Shown here in pieces: positions 61,325 through 64,000 of a DNA stretch of 64,000 nt. The notes under the pieces are model-generated. The model did not search any database. It was not told the origin of the DNA and saw only the letters and a list, made by a program, of their open reading frames with translations. A program made the position numbers and the translations under genes. The stretch covers positions 62,001-126,000 of the forward strand of contig DAOSEK010000001.1 of NCBI GenBank assembly GCA_035363095.1. Direction: 5' to 3'. The stretch comes from DAOSEK01 sp035363095 (GTDB taxonomy: Archaea; Nanobdellota; Nanobdellia; Woesearchaeales; UBA119). Position 1 is the first letter of the stretch; each line of letters opens with the position of its first letter.

Positions 61325-61334
61325 CTATATAAAA
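61325..61334 (+). promoter_or_regulatory. TATA box of RNase P RNA
   Basis: CTATATAAAA lies 25-35 bases before the predicted rnpB 5' end. Confidence 0.6.
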
Positions 61335-61358
61335 ATGGGGGTTATTACCCTTATTTAC

Positions 61359-61674
61359 GGGACGCAAAGCCAACTCCGAGCAATCGAGGAAAGTCCGCCC
61401 ACCTAAAAAAAGGCGCTTTTAATCTTTAAAAGATTTCGAAAGGGATGGCAACTGCACAGAAACAAAACCACCTAAAAACTTGTTATGATGCTTGCGAAGA
61501 AGATGGTGACATCTTTGAGACTAACCAGCAGAACATTTGGTTTTTAGGAAAGGATGAAAAGGCAGTCCCGCCTGGTGCAAGGCCTTTAGCGCCGCTTAGT
61601 CGAATGTTGGCAAATCCATCCTTTGCTTTAGGGCAAAATAGGGGATTTCACAAAAGGCGGCTTATTTGCGTCCC
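61359..61674 (+). ncRNA. rnpB: RNase P RNA
   Basis: The 5' end GGGACGCAA (61359-61367) pairs with TTGCGTCCC (61666-61674) as helix P1. GAGGAAAGTCC (CR-I), ACAGAAAC (CR-IV) and the 3' GGCTTAT (CR-V) are conserved core blocks. The length of about 316 bases fits archaeal RNase P RNA, which processes tRNA 5' ends with protein partners such as L7Ae. A T-run follows. A short frame inside it is not a gene. Confidence 0.95.
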
Positions 61675-61736
61675 TTTTTTTTCTTTGAGATAATTTAAGG
61701 GTCTAACTAAGAGTATTACATGCAAAATGCAAAAGC

Positions 61737-61746
61737 TTTAAATAAA
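61737..61746 (+). promoter_or_regulatory. TATA box of the Sec61-beta / NAC unit
   Basis: TTTAAATAAA lies 21-30 bases before ATG 61767, predicting a nearly leaderless transcript. Confidence 0.55.
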
Positions 61747-61766
61747 AAAGAAATTTCAACATCAAT

Positions 61767-61943
61767 ATGGCAACTAGAAGGACATTTATGCCCTCTTCGG
61801 GAGGGGGAATTATCAGGTATGGAGATGGCTATAAATCTATGTTTAGCATAAAGCCAGGATATCTTGTGGTGCTGATAGCTATTATAGTCGGAGTTATTTT
61901 GATATTTCAGATGTATGGAGCAAGGCTTTTGGGCTTAGTTTAG
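61767..61943 (+). CDS. secG: Protein translocase subunit Sec61-beta (archaeal SecG)
   Basis: The 58-residue protein has PSSGGGIIRYGDG, the archaeal Sec61-beta N-terminal signature, and a single C-terminal membrane helix (about 31-52, GYLVVLIAIIVGVILIFQMY). It is a small peripheral helix of the SecYE channel. The frame is too short for many gene finders. NAC follows 16 bases later. Confidence 0.9.
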   Translation: MATRRTFMPSSGGGIIRYGDGYKSMFSIKPGYLVVLIAIIVGVILIFQMYGARLLGLV

Positions 61944-61959
61944 ATGAAGGTGGTTTTCG

Positions 61960-62310
61960 ATGTATGGCAATATTAATCCTAGACAGATGAAGCAAGCCAT
62001 GAAGAGGTTTGGGATAAATGAACAGCAAGTTGAGGCTAAAAGGGTCATTATTGAACTGGAAGGATCAAGGCTTGTTATTGATGAACCATCAGTTTCCAAG
62101 ATTAACATGATGGGTCAAGAGGTCTATCAGATTTCTGGAGAGGAAAGGACCGAACAGCTAGATGTGGCTCCTGATATCTCTGAAGAGGACATTAATACTG
62201 TTATGGATTCTTGTGGTTGTGATTATGATACGGCAAAGGAAGCTATTTTGAGCTCAAATGGTGATCTTGCAAAAGCTATTCTTGATATTAATAGCAATGA
62301 TTCACAATAA
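61960..62310 (+). CDS. nac: Nascent polypeptide-associated complex protein (archaeal NAC)
   Basis: The 116-residue protein has the NAC domain (about 1-70, NPRQMKQAMKRFGINEQQVE and then VYQISGEERTE) and a C-terminal UBA domain (about 75-113, EDINTVMDSCGCDYDTAKEA). It forms homodimers at the ribosomal exit tunnel in archaea. The length is normal. Next to Sec61-beta it forms a small protein-targeting unit. Confidence 0.93.
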   Translation: MYGNINPRQMKQAMKRFGINEQQVEAKRVIIELEGSRLVIDEPSVSKINMMGQEVYQISGEERTEQLDVAPDISEEDINTVMDSCGCDYDTAKEAILSSNGDLAKAILDINSNDSQ

Positions 62311-62431
62311 GAGCTAAGTTGTTTTTTGTATTTGTTTTATATGGGTTATCATCTTTTTGAGGTGTTAAGAGACATTTACACCGCTGTTTAAGCATAATGT
62401 TTTTAAATGTTAAAGATATTGTGATTAGGGT

Positions 62432-62929
62432 ATGCCTCCCAAAATCCCTGAAAAGCACCATGTTTCTTTGTTATCTGCAAAGCAAAATATTAAGGTTGCA
62501 GACCATATGATGAATGTTACTTATCCTTTGGTTATGGACCCAAAGCTTTTCCCTACGATTATAGAGAATATTTTTTTGGGTTATACTAACGCGTTAGCGG
62601 CAATTTTATATTATGAGAGATATTATAAGAGGATTCCTCCTTTTAATGATAGTTTTGATTCAAAGCTTATGTTTTATGAAACTTATGTTAAGGAACAATA
62701 CAAGTTTAATAATCATTATTCAAAGACTATGAATAATTTAAGAGAACTTATGATTGCTCATAAGAAAAGTCCAGTTGAGTTTAGCAGGAAAGGAAAATTT
62801 GTTATTTGTAATGATGAATACTCTCTTAAGACCTTGGATATTGATACTGTGAAATCTTATATCAGGGAGTGTAAGGTCTTTATTTCAGAGATTGATAAGA
62901 TAATCGCTAAGGAGGTAAAGATATATTAA
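62432..62929 (+). CDS. Hypothetical helical protein, 165 residues
   Basis: The protein is all-helical and similar in layout to the next gene but one hundred or so bases away: HHVSLLSAKQNIKVADHMMN, PLVMDPKLFPTIIENIFLGY, then helical hairpins. It resembles HEPN-type helical bundles of archaeal genomes, but the RxxxxH motif of active HEPN nucleases is not seen. Its function is unknown. Confidence 0.65.
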   Translation: MPPKIPEKHHVSLLSAKQNIKVADHMMNVTYPLVMDPKLFPTIIENIFLGYTNALAAILYYERYYKRIPPFNDSFDSKLMFYETYVKEQYKFNNHYSKTMNNLRELMIAHKKSPVEFSRKGKFVICNDEYSLKTLDIDTVKSYIRECKVFISEIDKIIAKEVKIY

Positions 62930-62950
62930 TGAACAAGGTGTTATTTTTTG

Positions 62951-63106
62951 TGATTTCATGAAATCCAACATCACTTCGCATACTTTGGTCTTTAGACTTG
63001 GTCTTTGGGCCTGAAGTTTGAAGAGACAAATTCATATAACATTTAACCTCAACTATCCACAGGATACCGGGAGCATTTATTCCGAGGTTTTTCATTTTTA
63101 TGAAAT
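62951..63106 (+). repeat. Family A structured repeat, copy A8
   Basis: The palindrome GATTTCATGAAATC is at 62952-62965. The first stem is ACTT (62982-62985) with AAGT (63014-63017). Stem 1 is CCT (63047-63049) with AGG (63061-63063) around CAACTATCCAC. Stem 2 is weak in this copy; the end GAGGTTTTTCATTTTTATGAAATC repeats part of the palindrome. The inner segment matches copy A7 closely (ATTTAACCTCAACTAT). Confidence 0.78.
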
Positions 63107-63159
63107 CTTTAATGGATTTTGAATAATTTGATATTTTAACCTAATATAAGAATAGTATA

Positions 63160-63258
63160 AGAAGAAACGAATTAAGAAGGGAAGTTTCATAAAACGATTA
63201 ACCTTTAACTATCTAGTAAGATACCCTTAAGCGTTTATGCTTAAAGAAGGTTTTTCAT
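63160..63258 (+). repeat. Family A structured repeat, copy A9 (3' half)
   Basis: Stem 1 is CTT (63203-63205) with AAG (63218-63220) around TAACTATCTAGT. Stem 2 is the perfect TTAAGC (63227-63232) / GCTTAA (63239-63244) around GTTTAT. It ends TTTTTCAT (63251-63257). The 5' palindrome is degenerate (GTTTCATAAAAC). It lies just before the next gene. Confidence 0.75.
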
Positions 63259-63282
63259 GTTTATGTATAAAGGTGATATTTG

Positions 63283-63744
63283 ATGATTGAAACGCTTAAT
63301 GATGCGTATACTGAGATTAAGAGAGCTGATCATATTGTTTATGTTAGTTTGAAGTACACAAGGACCGCAGATGTTATTAGGAATGTTGTTGAAAGACTTA
63401 TAGATGCAAATACCCTAATGATTAGTTCTCTTATAAAGAAATTAGCGATTGAAGGTAAGATTGTTGATTCGGATTATTCTTTATCAGATCATATAAAGAT
63501 ACTAAAGGATAATTTTTCAGATGATAAGGTTATAATGGAGATGCTTGAATTCAACAACTATCTTCGTAAGCTTAGCAGAGCTGAATTTACTGGAGAGAAT
63601 GAGTATAGAAGACATGTGATGATGAAGGCGATTGTTGATGGAATTTTACAACAGATAGATATCGAGAAAATTACACAATATTATGATCAGGTAAAATCTT
63701 ATTTTTTTCATATAAGAAACATGATTTTACCACCTGAAAATTAA
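63283..63744 (+). CDS. Hypothetical helical protein, second of a related pair
   Basis: ATG 63283 follows GGTGAT (63272-63277), favoured over the TTG at 63280. The 153-residue product is helical: ADHIVYVSLKYTRTADVIRN, VVERLIDANTLMISSLIKKL, and YDQVKSYFFHIRNMILPPEN. It is distantly similar to the protein at 62432 (ADHMMNVTY versus ADHIVYVSLK). It and the last frame of the window may form a unit. The family is unknown to me. Confidence 0.65.
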   Translation: MIETLNDAYTEIKRADHIVYVSLKYTRTADVIRNVVERLIDANTLMISSLIKKLAIEGKIVDSDYSLSDHIKILKDNFSDDKVIMEMLEFNNYLRKLSRAEFTGENEYRRHVMMKAIVDGILQQIDIEKITQYYDQVKSYFFHIRNMILPPEN

Positions 63745-63753
63745 GAGTGCAAA

Positions 63754-64000
63754 ATGAAAGAAAGTACTGTAAATACTCTGCTTAGGAAAGGATGGAGTGA
63801 AGAAGAGATCAATGATTATTTTACTAGGTTGTATAGAAAAGAGGATCGTTTACAAAACAAAAGGTTATCTAGGATTGTATTTTTTGGAAATGTAGTGATG
63901 ATTTTGTTTCTAGCTCTCATGATGGGAGTGCTTACACTTGTTTTTACAGGTTTTCAATGGTCTGTTTTGTCATTGGGAGTAATTATTTTTTTCTCTTCTT
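63754..64000 (+). CDS. Membrane protein, N-terminal part (cut by window end)
   Basis: ATG 63754 begins 9 bases after the preceding stop. The visible 82 residues start MKESTVNTLLRKGWSEEEIN, a soluble helical motif, followed by a membrane helix (about 47-67, IVFFGNVVMILFLALMMGVL) and the start of a second. The rest is outside the window, so no function can be given. Confidence 0.6.
   Translation, partial: MKESTVNTLLRKGWSEEEINDYFTRLYRKEDRLQNKRLSRIVFFGNVVMILFLALMMGVLTLVFTGFQWSVLSLGVIIFFSS

Noticed and set aside
61445..61693. An 82-codon plus-strand frame
   Set aside because: It lies inside RNase P RNA, whose conserved blocks and P1 helix span it.

Overview
The window is archaeal and very AT-rich. 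It carries eukaryote-like ribosomal proteins (eL8, eS28, eL24, eL33, eL37), aIF6, alpha-prefoldin, NAC, Sec61-beta, an LSm protein, RNA polymerase subunit L, EF-2 with a diphthamide loop, Orc1/Cdc6, GINS, RNase P RNA and TATA-box promoters, many of them leaderless. The gene mix (bacterial-type ThrRS, DUF357, many small orphan proteins, reduced metabolism) suggests a DPANN archaeon of the Woesearchaeota/Pacearchaeota kind. That placement is inference; no rRNA is present to confirm it.

Layout. 1-9.4 kb is an amide-nitrogen and Asx-tRNA block: the tail of an L-asparaginase, an AsnRS-like paralogue lacking the motif 2 arginine, a decayed IS200/IS605 transposase, tRNA-Asn(GUU), a tightly overlapping aspS-gatC-gatA-gatB operon, then glnA divergent from an Lrp/AsnC regulator. 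The order tRNA-Asn, AspRS, GatCAB suggests Asn-tRNA is made by transamidation of Asp-tRNA(Asn). 9.6-14.4 kb holds an AlkD-like protein and the L11-RpoL-AMMECR1 and LSm-eL37 operons. 14.6-21.1 kb is accessory: an 812-codon orphan, three tandem paralogous membrane proteins, a helical-repeat protein and a small membrane protein. 21.3-35.5 kb mixes a TctA-like transporter, a methyltransferase, MetAP, a cis-prenyltransferase homologue without its catalytic residues, two paralogous DUF6311-like membrane proteins sharing a 181-nt identical block, eL33, KsgA/Dim1, MetRS and iPGM. 35.6-38.9 kb is an orphan-rich patch. 39.4-43.1 kb is the eL8-eS28-eL24-ndk-fusA operon, with a possible kink-turn in the eL8 leader. 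43.1-64 kb carries tRNA-Arg(CCU), aif6-pfdA-ftsY, a Hel308-like gene cut to its first RecA domain next to gins51, thrS, orc1/cdc6, ppdK, an OGG-type glycosylase, RNase P RNA, Sec61-beta, NAC and several helical orphans.

The most unusual signal is a dispersed family of intergenic elements, called family A here, with about nine full or partial copies between 13.8 and 63.3 kb. Complete copies begin with or near the palindrome GATTTCATGAAATC, carry up to three short stems and end in TTTTTCAT. Stem sequences differ between copies but change on both sides so pairing is kept, while loop sequences stay fixed. That is what a selected RNA or single-stranded-DNA structure looks like. A second palindromic module, family B (about 130 bp, three copies), always lies against family A sequence; in the most complete copy it sits inside the loop of the first A stem.
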